IMG/VR virus record: IMGVR_UViG_3300017917_002242
Location: 1 to 21,249 of that record
From: a virus
Direction: 5' to 3' (one strand)
Length of the DNA: 21,249 bases
Shown in pieces: positions 7,501 to 13,792 of this stretch. The number at the start of each line of letters is the position of its first letter. Position 1 is the stretch's first letter. The position numbers were made by a program, and so were the translations under genes. The notes beneath the pieces are model-generated. The model did not search any database and was not told the origin of the DNA. It worked only from the letters and a program-made list of their open reading frames with translations.

Positions 7501-7609
7501 TTCATTTGATGGTACTTTATATCAAGTATATGCTAAACATCAGGGTGGTGCTTCATCATCATTTGCTTACACAGGTACTGAGTGGTATCACTTAGGTCAA
7601 ACTCAATAA
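4589..7609 (+). CDS. Tail-fibre-like protein with YadA-head-like repeats, 1006 aa
   Basis: This is probably a trimeric fibre or other surface structural protein. The N-terminus (F16 to about residue 40: FPDNTSQFITPARLR) resembles the attachment region of fibre proteins in Bacteroidota phages. Residues about 115-145 contain the fibre-type YPTADGLVDQVLQTNGAG. Residues 150-290 (ENITKGDPLYISG onward) look like a compact beta domain common in fibres. Residues about 590-640 (VVFAVGAGTSN) and 640-800 hold repeats such as AIIAGESNTIN, NAIIASSGSFIS and VALGRDT, typical of YadA-like head beta-rolls. The C-terminal 150 residues are non-repetitive and may be the receptor-binding tip. Composition is extreme in Ser, Thr, Gly and Asn. 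Its place between terminase and capsid genes is unusual. Confidence 0.75.
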   Translation: MPTQRQEISASIQSNFPDNTSQFITPARLRTEQGLFEQYAVLNEQTASIIAQAVTSASVGAGSVTTASFNAYTASTNTFTQSIQTQVNALQAATSSYVPNAATSSMSIVTLNVSQSFTASGLIYPTADGLVDQVLQTNGAGVLSFNNVDTILEAVYAGENITKGDPLYISGSQGANPIVYRADAADANKMPVTYIAYETLSAGATGRAIILGLIEGMNLTGYNAGDEVYVAAGGGWTSTRPTGSAIIQFLGIVTKGGAGGKGLVLNPGPATLPNLTSGYVWVGDANGQPVAVSTSSIATTVNTGSLLVTASAVLNTITFTKGDASTFAVTVDTGSGGGGGMNLGANTFTGSQTLSSSTIPASLIFRVSGSLAAFVTESNGFGSTNTGYGNIIFQNRTNAAFSGSEIISGSSNIIFANGTATTSLKGISGFGNIGLLPIYSGSIPSGQSNYFGGTLTSSGSRQAITQNNIIGSATLVESNNISASFTNNYVNAVQAVFNSNYSGSTGTFASTISNNTINGASHLIQIAGSGSQNRQFANNLIGGNANTASLTTATGSSNNSGSLMNTLIYGTNLIVSGTQINTATLHGGAFVGRYNETGSLADHTVVFAVGAGTSNTLRKTSLYVSASGDVVINATSGGLASSFNSRFAPNYVTILNNTINSNTTVGGPGNGSFVTNGGSITGGGNNLNNVIIAAELGNITAGRQSAIIAGESNTINTVVPSNSQRPNIIAASIQSQINGATTGSMNAIIASSGSFISQSNNSAILANGIVNTTIINASSSVALGRDTAYTANQSYTLYTQNINASGSVNISGSIILNGTTLGAAFPYTGSATISGSLAVNGTVDNTLATTVVGTGSITNRIHTKQSGAIASGSISSSAFISPEIGLEATTGNFKLILERNITGSVGPSGSYAFSLDYINTVLVSGGTDSYVGIGKISGFCLPGRRPTTPFATASIQVFIQNDAGMSPTLSSSFDGTLYQVYAKHQGGASSSFAYTGTEWYHLGQTQ

Positions 7610-7611
7610 TA

Positions 7612-7734
7612 ATGGCTAAATCAATAGGTAACGCAACAAAAACAACATTTGGCAAACGCAAAGGGGGCAAAGCTAGAAAATCTAGCGGCCCCAAAGATGC
7701 GCCAAAATCAAAATATAGAGGACAAGGTAAATAA
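7612..7734 (+). CDS. Small basic protein, 40 aa, KYRGQGK C-terminus
   Basis: ATG 7612 lies two bases after the previous stop, and TAA is at 7732-7734. The product is strongly basic and low in hydrophobic residues: FGKRKGGKARKS in the middle and SKYRGQGK at the end. Very similar 40-60 aa proteins (F-G-K-R-x-x-G-K-A-x-K-S, then K-Y-R-G-Q-G) are widespread in phages of Bacteroidota and marine bacteria as I remember them. The charge suggests binding to DNA, RNA or an acidic virion protein; the function is unknown. It is flanked by structural genes with almost no gap. Confidence 0.75.
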   Translation: MAKSIGNATKTTFGKRKGGKARKSSGPKDAPKSKYRGQGK

Positions 7735-7741
7735 TTAAATC

Positions 7742-7981
7742 ATGCCAATACCATCTCGTAAACAAGGTGAAGATGAACAAACATTTATCTCACGCTGCAT
7801 CAGTGAAATCTCAGGTGAATATGATCGTGAGCAAGCTGCTGCAATATGTTACAACCAAATCAATCTAGAGGAATTTGCTTTTAGAAAAGCATTAATGCAA
7901 TTCAGTCAACCAAGTTTTACAGGTAATACTTACTCTGGTGGCATGGGAATGAAACGCAAAAACCTCTCAAATAAGAAATAA
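7742..7981 (+). CDS. Small phage protein with a C-x16-C motif, 79 aa
   Basis: Residues 10-39 read as two helices with conserved-looking F15, C19 and C36 (TFISRCISEI, then REQAAAICYNQ). This F-I-x-R-C, then E, then A-A-x-C-Y-x-Q pattern is common in short phage proteins near head genes, and sometimes forms a segment of larger head or protease-associated proteins, from memory. The second half is polar and Gly-rich and ends in a basic tail (MKRKNLSNKK). A head-related role is inferred from its place just before the scaffold-like and capsid genes. No catalytic protease residues are visible. Confidence 0.65.
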   Translation: MPIPSRKQGEDEQTFISRCISEISGEYDREQAAAICYNQINLEEFAFRKALMQFSQPSFTGNTYSGGMGMKRKNLSNKK

Positions 7982-8009
7982 CGATATTGTTATATAAATA
8001 TAAAACAAA

Positions 8010-8774
8010 ATGGATATGAATTCTAAAGCTATTTTGGATAAAATCTTTAATGTGCTTTCTATTGACAAAAATGAAGTAGTTGAACTTACACGTAATGTTG
8101 TGTATGGTTCACTATTACCTGACAATGATATCCTCGAAGTATCTGAATGGAAAATCGGTGTTCCTGTATTTGTTATCTCAGAAGATGGTACTAAAAAACC
8201 TCTTATGGATGGTGAATACGAAATCGTAATTGAAGATACAGCTGATGGTTTGTCACAAGGTGGCCCTACAAAGTATGCCTTGAAAATTGATGGTAAAAAA
8301 ATCGAGTCATTACAGATCAAGCAGTTGAAAGAAACTAAAGCCATAACAAACAAAACACAATTAGAAAAAACTGAAACTATGGAATTAAAATCTATGGAGG
8401 AGAAAGCAATGGTACCAGAAACCAAATCTCCTGAAAAAGAAGAAATGCAGGAACCTCTAAAAGATTTAGGTCCTGAAGAAAAGTATGCAACTAAAGAAGA
8501 GATTGCAGACATTAAGAAAGCAGTTGAAGAATTAGCTAAAGCTCTTGCTTCATTAACTAAAGAAAAGTCAGACGAAACTGAAATGGGTAGCGAAGAGAAG
8601 AAGGTAATTGTACCTGAAACTAAAGTACCTGGTAAAGAAGTTAAAATGTCTTCTGCTCGTAAGTTAACTGGTGCTCCTGAAGCTGTTAAGCCTGCTTACA
8701 ACGAATTTTACAACAACAAAAAAGAATTTGAATCTACTCAAGATCGCGTATTCCGCAGAATGAATAGCTTCTAA
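8010..8774 (+). CDS. Scaffold-like protein preceding the major capsid gene, 254 aa
   Basis: The N-terminal 100 residues are beta-rich, with GVPVFVISEDG (50-60) and MDGEYEI (66-72), a pattern I associate with proteins encoded directly before the capsid gene in Bacteroidota phages. The middle is highly charged, with the element VPETK repeated at 135-139 and 201-205. Residues about 158-190 form a likely coiled coil (ATKEEIADIKKAVEELAKAL). The C-terminus (NEFYNNKKEF, then RVFRRMNSF) is basic and amphipathic, as in scaffold regions that bind capsid protein. A role in procapsid assembly is inferred from position and composition. A second in-frame ATG (8016) could be the true start. Confidence 0.65.
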   Translation: MDMNSKAILDKIFNVLSIDKNEVVELTRNVVYGSLLPDNDILEVSEWKIGVPVFVISEDGTKKPLMDGEYEIVIEDTADGLSQGGPTKYALKIDGKKIESLQIKQLKETKAITNKTQLEKTETMELKSMEEKAMVPETKSPEKEEMQEPLKDLGPEEKYATKEEIADIKKAVEELAKALASLTKEKSDETEMGSEEKKVIVPETKVPGKEVKMSSARKLTGAPEAVKPAYNEFYNNKKEFESTQDRVFRRMNSF

Positions 8775-8809
8775 AATAATCAAAACAAACATTTTTAAAA
8801 AGTATTAAA

Positions 8810-9754
8810 ATGAACAAAAACGTATTTTTAGCTGATAGCCCTACGTTTACTAGCAACACCTATGCAGGTGAATTTGCTGGCAAATATATCGCGGCTGCAC
8901 TTTTCAGCTCACCAACAATCGACAAAGAGTTGATTACTGTACTTCCTAACGTTCGTTACAAAGAAGTTATCCAGAAGTTTGACTTCTCTAACTTAATTGG
9001 TAACGCATCTTGTGATTTCGGTAATGCTACTCCTGCCTCTATGTCAATCGACGAGAGAGTATTAACAACTGAAGAATTCCAAGTTAACTTACAATTGTGT
9101 AAAAAGCAATTACGTCAAACTTGGGAAGCTACTATGATGCAGCCTTCAGTATTAAATGACACTTTGCCTACTTCATTCTCTGATTTCGTAATCGGATATG
9201 TTGCTCAGCAAGTTGCTCAACAAAATGAAATCAACATCTGGAGAGGTGCTAATGCATCTGTAGGCCAGTTTGATGGTTTAACAACTTTACTTTGTGCTGC
9301 TTCAGGTTCTGCAAATGGTCCATTGATCGTTTCAGCTTCAGCTGTAACTTCTGCTTCAGTACTTACTGAACTTCAGAAAGTTGTAGATGCTATCCCTTCT
9401 GCAGTATACGGAAAAGAAGATCTTATGATCTATGCTCCTGCTAACGTAGTTAAAGCTTATGCTTTCGCATTAGGTACTGCTAACTACCAATTTGGTGCTT
9501 ATGTAGGTGGTAAGCCATTAGATTTCTTAGGTATACCTATCGCTTATGTTCCAGGTTTAGCTTCAAACAATATGGTAGCTGCTCAAAAATCTAACTTGTT
9601 CTTCGGTACAGCGTTAAAAGCTGACTTCAACGAAGTAAGAGTGTTAGATATGAGTGATTTGGACGGTTCACAAAATGTACGCTTCGTAATGCGCTATGCA
9701 GCTGGTGTACAATATGGTGTAGGTTCAGATATCGTATTATACAAGAACTGCTAA
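8810..9754 (+). CDS. Major capsid protein
   Basis: This is the main head shell subunit. The sequence reads like capsid proteins of Bacteroidota phages as I remember them: AALFSSPTIDKELITVLPNV (29-48), RYKEVIQKFDF (49-59), DERVLTTEEFQVNLQLCKK (81-99), RQTWEA (102-107) and FSDFVIGYVAQQVAQQNE. HK97-fold membership is likely for a tailed-phage capsid but is not proven by the sequence alone. At 314 aa it is a typical size. Codon use differs from most neighbours: TTC, AAC, ATC and CGT/CGC are frequent, as expected for a very highly expressed gene. It follows the scaffold-like gene by 35 AT-rich bases and has no long delta-domain. Confidence 0.85.
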   Translation: MNKNVFLADSPTFTSNTYAGEFAGKYIAAALFSSPTIDKELITVLPNVRYKEVIQKFDFSNLIGNASCDFGNATPASMSIDERVLTTEEFQVNLQLCKKQLRQTWEATMMQPSVLNDTLPTSFSDFVIGYVAQQVAQQNEINIWRGANASVGQFDGLTTLLCAASGSANGPLIVSASAVTSASVLTELQKVVDAIPSAVYGKEDLMIYAPANVVKAYAFALGTANYQFGAYVGGKPLDFLGIPIAYVPGLASNNMVAAQKSNLFFGTALKADFNEVRVLDMSDLDGSQNVRFVMRYAAGVQYGVGSDIVLYKNC

Positions 9755-9837
9755 TAACAAAATAATGGATGGTTGGTGGTTACCCTCCTAAAAACAAAAC
9801 CTCATTTTTTTAAAAAAACAAATTAAATTATTCAAAT

Positions 9838-10386
9838 ATGGCTTGCGATATTACTTTAGGTCGTAACGAACCTTGTAAAGATTCAGTAGGTGGTTTGCTT
9901 GCAGTTTACTTTCAGAACTTTGATGCTACAGCAACTGGTTCTATAGATGCAAACGATCAAATCACAGCTTGGGAAAGCGGTTCTACTGTTTACAAGTACG
10001 AGTTAAAAGGTAACTCAACTTACACTGAAACTATCGTAACCTCAAGAGATAATGGTACTACTGCCTTCCAACAAGTATTAGTATTGAACCTTAAATCATT
10101 AGATGCAACTACTACTAAACAGTTGAAGTTGTTAGCTTATGGTCGTCCTCAGATCTTTGTTCAAACAAACAAAGGTGATACCCTATTAGTAGGTCGTATC
10201 CACGGTGCTGATGTAACTGAAGGTACAATTGCTGAAACTGGTGCTTCATTAGGTGATAAGTACGGATATAGCTTGACGTTTACTGGTTTAGAACAATTAC
10301 CTGCCAACTTCGTATCAGGTTCAACTGTAGCTAGTGCATTCGGGTTAATTACCAATCCTCCTACAATTGTGTATGGTACTAACTAA
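9838..10386 (+). CDS. Major tail tube protein candidate, 182 aa
   Basis: The N-terminus (MACDITLGRNEPCKDSVGG) and the central beta strands KYELKGNSTYTETIVTSRDNG (53-73), LKLLAYGRP (96-104) and HGADVTEGT (about 122-130) match a structural family repeatedly found after the capsid gene in Bacteroidota phages, as I recall. Its size, all-beta look and the GYSLTFTGLE segment near the C-terminus fit a tail tube subunit. Codon use is C-rich at third positions, as in the capsid gene, consistent with a high-copy virion protein. It is followed by a hairpin terminator. It could instead be a head decoration or other abundant structural protein. Confidence 0.7.
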   Translation: MACDITLGRNEPCKDSVGGLLAVYFQNFDATATGSIDANDQITAWESGSTVYKYELKGNSTYTETIVTSRDNGTTAFQQVLVLNLKSLDATTTKQLKLLAYGRPQIFVQTNKGDTLLVGRIHGADVTEGTIAETGASLGDKYGYSLTFTGLEQLPANFVSGSTVASAFGLITNPPTIVYGTN

Positions 10387-10439
10387 TCACAACTAGGAGA
10401 TTATATATATCCCTTTTTACAGTGTGTTTACTGAGATTT

Positions 10440-10470
10440 AGGTCATCCTTTTGGATGGCCTATTTCTTTG
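10440..10470 (+). terminator. Rho-independent terminator after the tail tube gene
   Basis: GGTCATCC (10441-10448) pairs with GGATGGCC (10453-10460) around a TTTT loop, all Watson-Crick except one G-U; A 10440 with T 10461 adds a ninth pair. The tail TATTTCTTTG follows. It lies in the 117-base gap between the tail tube and the next gene, one of the few real gaps in the module, so it probably limits read-through from the abundant capsid and tube transcript. Confidence 0.7.
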
Positions 10471-10488
10471 TAGACTAAAGCAACAAGT

Positions 10489-10501
10489 TTTGGTTATATC
10501 A
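10489..10501 (+). promoter_or_regulatory. 13-nt element (copy 2) two bases before a start codon
   Basis: TTTGGTTATATCA lies 2 nt before ATG 10504 and is identical in sequence and spacing to 4310-4322. It follows the terminator at 10440-10470. Whether it restarts transcription or aids initiation cannot be told from sequence. Confidence 0.45.
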
Positions 10502-10503
10502 TT

Positions 10504-10860
10504 ATGATAGTAATTCAGCCAATAACATCATCACAGTCATTTGCTATTAGAGTAAGGGAGACATCTTCAGTGTCACCTGTATCTTATAAAATAGTATTAG
10601 TGAATGAAGATACAAATGTTAGTTCATCGATTATTCCTACTGCATCATTCAATAGCAATGATTTTCTGACTGTTACTGCTTCGTTTAATTTAACAAACGA
10701 TGCTTTTTACTATATGCAGTTATTCCAGATGTCTGGTTCAACTGAAATTCAAGAATTATATTCAGGTGAAATATTGTATTCAAATGCTTCAGCATATACA
10801 GCATCTACTCCTGACTATACTGTTTATACAGGCTCAAACAATGACTATATAATTTACTAA
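10504..10860 (+). CDS. Small beta-rich structural protein, 118 aa
   Basis: The whole protein reads as alternating beta strands: FAIRVRETSSVSPVSYKIVL, then SFNSNDFLTVTASFNL, then FYYMQLFQM, ending in YTVYTGSNNDYIIY. It resembles short proteins found between the tail tube and portal genes of Bacteroidota phages as I remember them (an Ig-like single domain with a Tyr-rich C-terminus); the function is unknown. It is rich in Ser and Thr. The start is 2 nt after the 13-nt element at 10489-10501, and four bases separate it from the portal gene. A small virion component is likely, not proven. Confidence 0.6.
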   Translation: MIVIQPITSSQSFAIRVRETSSVSPVSYKIVLVNEDTNVSSSIIPTASFNSNDFLTVTASFNLTNDAFYYMQLFQMSGSTEIQELYSGEILYSNASAYTASTPDYTVYTGSNNDYIIY

Positions 10861-10864
10861 GTTT

Positions 10865-12223
10865 ATGATACAATCTGAAAAAAATGTCTTATCAGTAGTA
10901 AACCTTGCAAACTACATTCAACCAAAAGTAAGTGAAGAAAGCAACAATGGTAAAAGAACACCTTGGGTAGAATACGGCATTTACAATACTGATGATTTTT
11001 TTGGTGTAATAACTGAAAAATATGAAACATCAACTACAAATGCTGCTTGCGTAGATGCAACTTCAAATTTAATATTTGGTAAAGGTTTAAAATCAAAAGA
11101 TGAAAATGTAGACAAAATGATCTACAACATGTTGTCTGATAAAGACCTTAACAGAGTTATTTTTGACTTAAAATTATATGGTAACGCTGCATTCCAGCTT
11201 ATTTACTCTGAAGATGGTTCTGAAATTGTAGAAATAGTACACGTACCAATTCAAACATTACGTTCAGGAAAAGTAGATATGAGAGGTGAGATTGAGTGTT
11301 ATTACTACTCACCAGATTGGGCAGCTAAAAAAATAGTATATGAGAAATTTTATGCGTATACAAAATCACCTACAACTCCTACTTCTGAGATTTATTATAT
11401 CAAGCCCTACAAACCAGGAAAGTTTTACTACGGCTTACCTGATTGGTATGCATCTTTACAATACTGCTCTGTAGAAAGTGAATTATCAAATCTACACATC
11501 AATAATATATTAAATGGCTTTATGCCACTTACTATGATTAACTTCAATAATGGTATTCCACCAGTTGAAGAAAGAGAGCAATTAGAAGCAGCATTAAAAC
11601 AAAAATTTGTTGGTTCATCAAACGCAGGTAAGTTTGTAATGAACTTTAATGATAATAAAGATAGTGCTACTACAATTGATGCTTTACAAGTAGAAAATTT
11701 ACATGACAAATATCAGTTTTTGTCTGAAGAAGCAGCTCGTAGAATAATGGTAGCACACAGAATTACTACTCCATTATTGTTTGGTTTACGTGAGCGTGGT
11801 CAGGGATTCAGCTCAAATGCTGATGAAATGAGAGTTGGTTTTGAAATATTCCAATCAATGGTAGTTGCTCCATTCCAACAACAAATAATTGATGCAATTG
11901 AAGATATCTTCTATTACAATGGTGTAACTGAAGCTCAATTGTATTTCGATCCATTATTACCTCTTGGTTTCATTACTGATATGCAAGAACAAATTGGTGA
12001 TAATGCAGTAAATAAAAACATTATTGAATCACAAGAAGGTGCTCAACAAGATGAGTCAGCAAGACAACCAAGTGGTTTACCTGATTTAGATGATAATGAT
12101 GATAATCCAGTAGGTGATGACAACCAAGGAAGAGTGATTGATGGTTATACATCGCCAACGGATTATGGCAATAGACCATTTGCTATGACTGCAGAAACAA
12201 AATTAGAATACGGCTTAAAATAA
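10865..12223 (+). CDS. Portal protein
   Basis: This is the dodecameric ring at one capsid vertex through which DNA passes and to which terminase and the neck bind. Supporting segments are WVEYGIYNTDDFFGVI near residue 35, the helix pair with CVDATSNLIFGKGL (62-75), the wing-like region with YYSPDW, and the clip/stem and crown regions with FLSEEAARRIMVAHRITTPL and SSNADEMRVGFEIFQSMVV. The 452-aa length is normal for a portal. The C-terminus is acidic and Asp/Asn-rich. Its place after the capsid and tube genes, and not directly after terminase, departs from the common order. Confidence 0.85.
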   Translation: MIQSEKNVLSVVNLANYIQPKVSEESNNGKRTPWVEYGIYNTDDFFGVITEKYETSTTNAACVDATSNLIFGKGLKSKDENVDKMIYNMLSDKDLNRVIFDLKLYGNAAFQLIYSEDGSEIVEIVHVPIQTLRSGKVDMRGEIECYYYSPDWAAKKIVYEKFYAYTKSPTTPTSEIYYIKPYKPGKFYYGLPDWYASLQYCSVESELSNLHINNILNGFMPLTMINFNNGIPPVEEREQLEAALKQKFVGSSNAGKFVMNFNDNKDSATTIDALQVENLHDKYQFLSEEAARRIMVAHRITTPLLFGLRERGQGFSSNADEMRVGFEIFQSMVVAPFQQQIIDAIEDIFYYNGVTEAQLYFDPLLPLGFITDMQEQIGDNAVNKNIIESQEGAQQDESARQPSGLPDLDDNDDNPVGDDNQGRVIDGYTSPTDYGNRPFAMTAETKLEYGLK

Positions 12224-12231
12224 AAATAGAA

Positions 12232-12753
12232 ATGTTAAACATTATATTCATAAAGAGAGATGACGTCATTAAACGTACACCATATGGCGGAAACATCGAT
12301 CCAGATAAATTAATTCCATTTATGAAAACAGCTCAAGATAAGTACATTCTACCTATCGTGGGCACTGTGTTGTTTCAGAAATTAGAGTCAATAATTGTAG
12401 CAGGTACTGTTGGCGATGTAGCTAATGCTGCTTATAAAACATTATTAGATGACTATATAACTGATTGTTTAGTTTACTATACAGTTGTAGAATCATTACC
12501 TTTCCTTTCTTATAACATTTCTAATACAGGTGTACAACGCCACTTAAGTGAACAATCAGTATTGCCTTCTAAAAATGAAATAGATTATTTAGTAGAAAAA
12601 GCATTACAATCAGCTCAATTCTATCAGGAAAGATTATTACAATATCTTTTATCATATCCTAATTTATACCCTGAGTATTATCAGTCAAATGGTAAAATTG
12701 ATAACGTTTATCCTGATCAAGGTTGGTCTTACACAATGGGTATTCACGTATAA
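12232..12753 (+). CDS. DUF6712-like head-tail connector, 173 aa
   Basis: This is probably the adaptor that binds beneath the portal (gp6-like). The segments GGNIDPDKLIPFMKTAQDKYI (19-39), LPIVGTVLFQKL, VVESLPFLSYNISNTGV and EKALQSAQFYQERLLQYL match what I know of the DUF6712 family in Bacteroidota phages. It is all-helical with a partly disordered C-terminus. It follows the portal by 8 nt, the usual place for a connector. The stop overlaps the start of the next small gene by one base (TAATG). The DUF assignment is from memory and was not searched. Confidence 0.75.
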   Translation: MLNIIFIKRDDVIKRTPYGGNIDPDKLIPFMKTAQDKYILPIVGTVLFQKLESIIVAGTVGDVANAAYKTLLDDYITDCLVYYTVVESLPFLSYNISNTGVQRHLSEQSVLPSKNEIDYLVEKALQSAQFYQERLLQYLLSYPNLYPEYYQSNGKIDNVYPDQGWSYTMGIHV

Positions 12754-12905
12754 TGGCTAAAAAGAAAGTATATAAACCAAAAAGCAAAAATGTTAGTTTG
12801 CTATCTGTGTACTTAGGAATGACTAAAAACACAGACAGAAACGTTTCTAAAAACGAAACCAACAGACAAACATCATCTAATAACAAGAAATCAAGATTCT
12901 ATTAA
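12753..12905 (+). CDS. Small basic protein, 50 aa
   Basis: I prefer ATG 12753, which overlaps the previous stop by one base, over an in-frame ATG at 12723 inside the connector gene. The product starts MAKKKVYKPKSKNVSLLSVY and ends NNKKSRFY; it is basic, polar and mostly disordered, with a short hydrophobic centre (LLSVYLGM). I recognise no family. It sits between connector and tail-terminator-like genes, so a minor virion or assembly role is likely. Confidence 0.55.
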   Translation: MAKKKVYKPKSKNVSLLSVYLGMTKNTDRNVSKNETNRQTSSNNKKSRFY

Positions 12906-12906
12906 A

Positions 12907-13410
12907 ATGTCTAATTTAGTACTTACAAACCAGAATACCTCGATTTATCAGATGACTACTATGCTATATGAATTAGCAAATAGCCATCCTAATGTTAAAT
13001 CAGTTTATTTTGGAGACATTTATGATGTTGATGAAGGTAAACAATCATTGTTTCCTTACGTTCAATTTTATATTACAAACTCTACTGTGAATGAGAAGAC
13101 AACTACTCACAACATTAGAATGATATTTTTAGATAGAAAGGTTATCATTGATAATACAACATCAGGTCCTGATCAAGACTATTCACCTGGATTTAATCGT
13201 GCAGATAACTTAATTGATATCTGGAATACTGGTTTTGGTGTTGGTACTGATATTGTTTCTTACATTCGCAAACGTAAAGAATTGTATGATGTAAATACAG
13301 TTAGTGGTACTCCATTTGACAGAAGAATGGATAATGGATTAGCAGGATACGAATTTAATTTTACTATAACTCAGTTCAATAATACTAACGCTTGTATTGT
13401 AAGTGAATAA
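12907..13410 (+). CDS. Tail-terminator or tail-completion-like protein, 167 aa
   Basis: The order here (portal, connector, this gene, gp10-like gene) is where head closure and tail terminator proteins sit. The sequence has an alpha/beta pattern typical of that group: helix TTMLYELANSHP, strand SVYFGDIYDVD, FPYVQFYI, then MIFLDRKVI, helix NLIDIWNTG, IVSYIRKRKELYD, strands to the end (GYEFNFTITQF) and N-A-C near the C-terminus. I recall relatives in Bacteroidota phages with the same layout. Its probable role is to cap the tail tube and join it to the head. The stop overlaps the next start by one base (TAATG). Confidence 0.65.
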   Translation: MSNLVLTNQNTSIYQMTTMLYELANSHPNVKSVYFGDIYDVDEGKQSLFPYVQFYITNSTVNEKTTTHNIRMIFLDRKVIIDNTTSGPDQDYSPGFNRADNLIDIWNTGFGVGTDIVSYIRKRKELYDVNTVSGTPFDRRMDNGLAGYEFNFTITQFNNTNACIVSE

Positions 13411-13751
13411 TGCCAAAAGGAAATAATCCCATATCAAAACCAAATAAAGCTGAAGCAGCAAGACGTAGTGCACAACTACAACTTGCACTTGAGCAGGCAG
13501 TTAGAGAGGCTAAATCATTAGCCCCTGTAGTAACAGGTCAACTTCGTGATTCAATTCAATTAATACAAATTGATGATGGTTATGGAATAATTGCTGAAGA
13601 TTACTACTCATATATTGCCTCAGGTCACGGCACTGCTGCTCCTGATCCATTTATTGAAGAAGCAATGGCTGCTAATTTAGATAAAATTGGTGAAGCTTGG
13701 GCAGATGGTTTAGTAGAAGACATAATCAAGCAACTAGATCAGTTTCAATAA
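13410..13751 (+). CDS. HK97 gp10-like neck protein, 113 aa
   Basis: After a basic, polar N-terminus, helix 20-36 leads into SLAPVVTGQLRDSIQ (36-50), the hallmark A-P-V-x-T-G-x-L-R-x-S-I of HK97 gp10-like neck proteins. It continues with EDYYSYIASGHGTAAPDPFIEEA (63-85), matching the family's Y-x-x-x-x-x-x-G-T-x-x-x-P-x-P-F motif. These proteins join head completion and tail proteins in siphophage necks. The 113-aa length is normal. It is coupled to the previous gene through TAATG. A hairpin follows before the next gene, so this gene may close a sub-operon. Confidence 0.8.
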   Translation: MPKGNNPISKPNKAEAARRSAQLQLALEQAVREAKSLAPVVTGQLRDSIQLIQIDDGYGIIAEDYYSYIASGHGTAAPDPFIEEAMAANLDKIGEAWADGLVEDIIKQLDQFQ

Positions 13752-13755
13752 CATA

Positions 13756-13791
13756 AAAGCCGAATACCTGGTTATATACCAAAACGGCTTT
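13756..13791 (+). promoter_or_regulatory. Hairpin abutting the next start codon
   Basis: AAAGCCG (13756-13762) pairs with CGGCTTT (13785-13791), and inside the loop TGGT (13769-13772) pairs with ACCA (13778-13781). The 3' arm ends one base before ATG 13793. The T-tract is only three long, so it may act as a weak terminator, an RNA-processing site or a block on ribosome access. The inner arm contains GGTTATATAC, close to the 13-nt element found elsewhere. Confidence 0.5.
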
Positions 13792-13792
13792 A

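Noticed and set aside
4589-7609. Repeated short sequences in the fibre gene as a CRISPR-like or tandem DNA repeat
   Set aside because: The repeats follow protein-level motifs with variable spacing and no constant direct repeat with unique spacers.
7967-8512. A 181-codon - strand frame across the scaffold-like gene
   Set aside because: The + strand gene fits its neighbours in position and composition. The - strand product is a Ser/Phe-rich antisense artefact.
9755-9837. T7 followed by A7 (9805-9818) and a GGTGGTTACC repeat as a possible terminator
   Set aside because: The T and A runs could pair only as a pure A-T stem with no loop or T-tract after it, and the GGT/ACC pairing is too short. 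I saw no usable structure.
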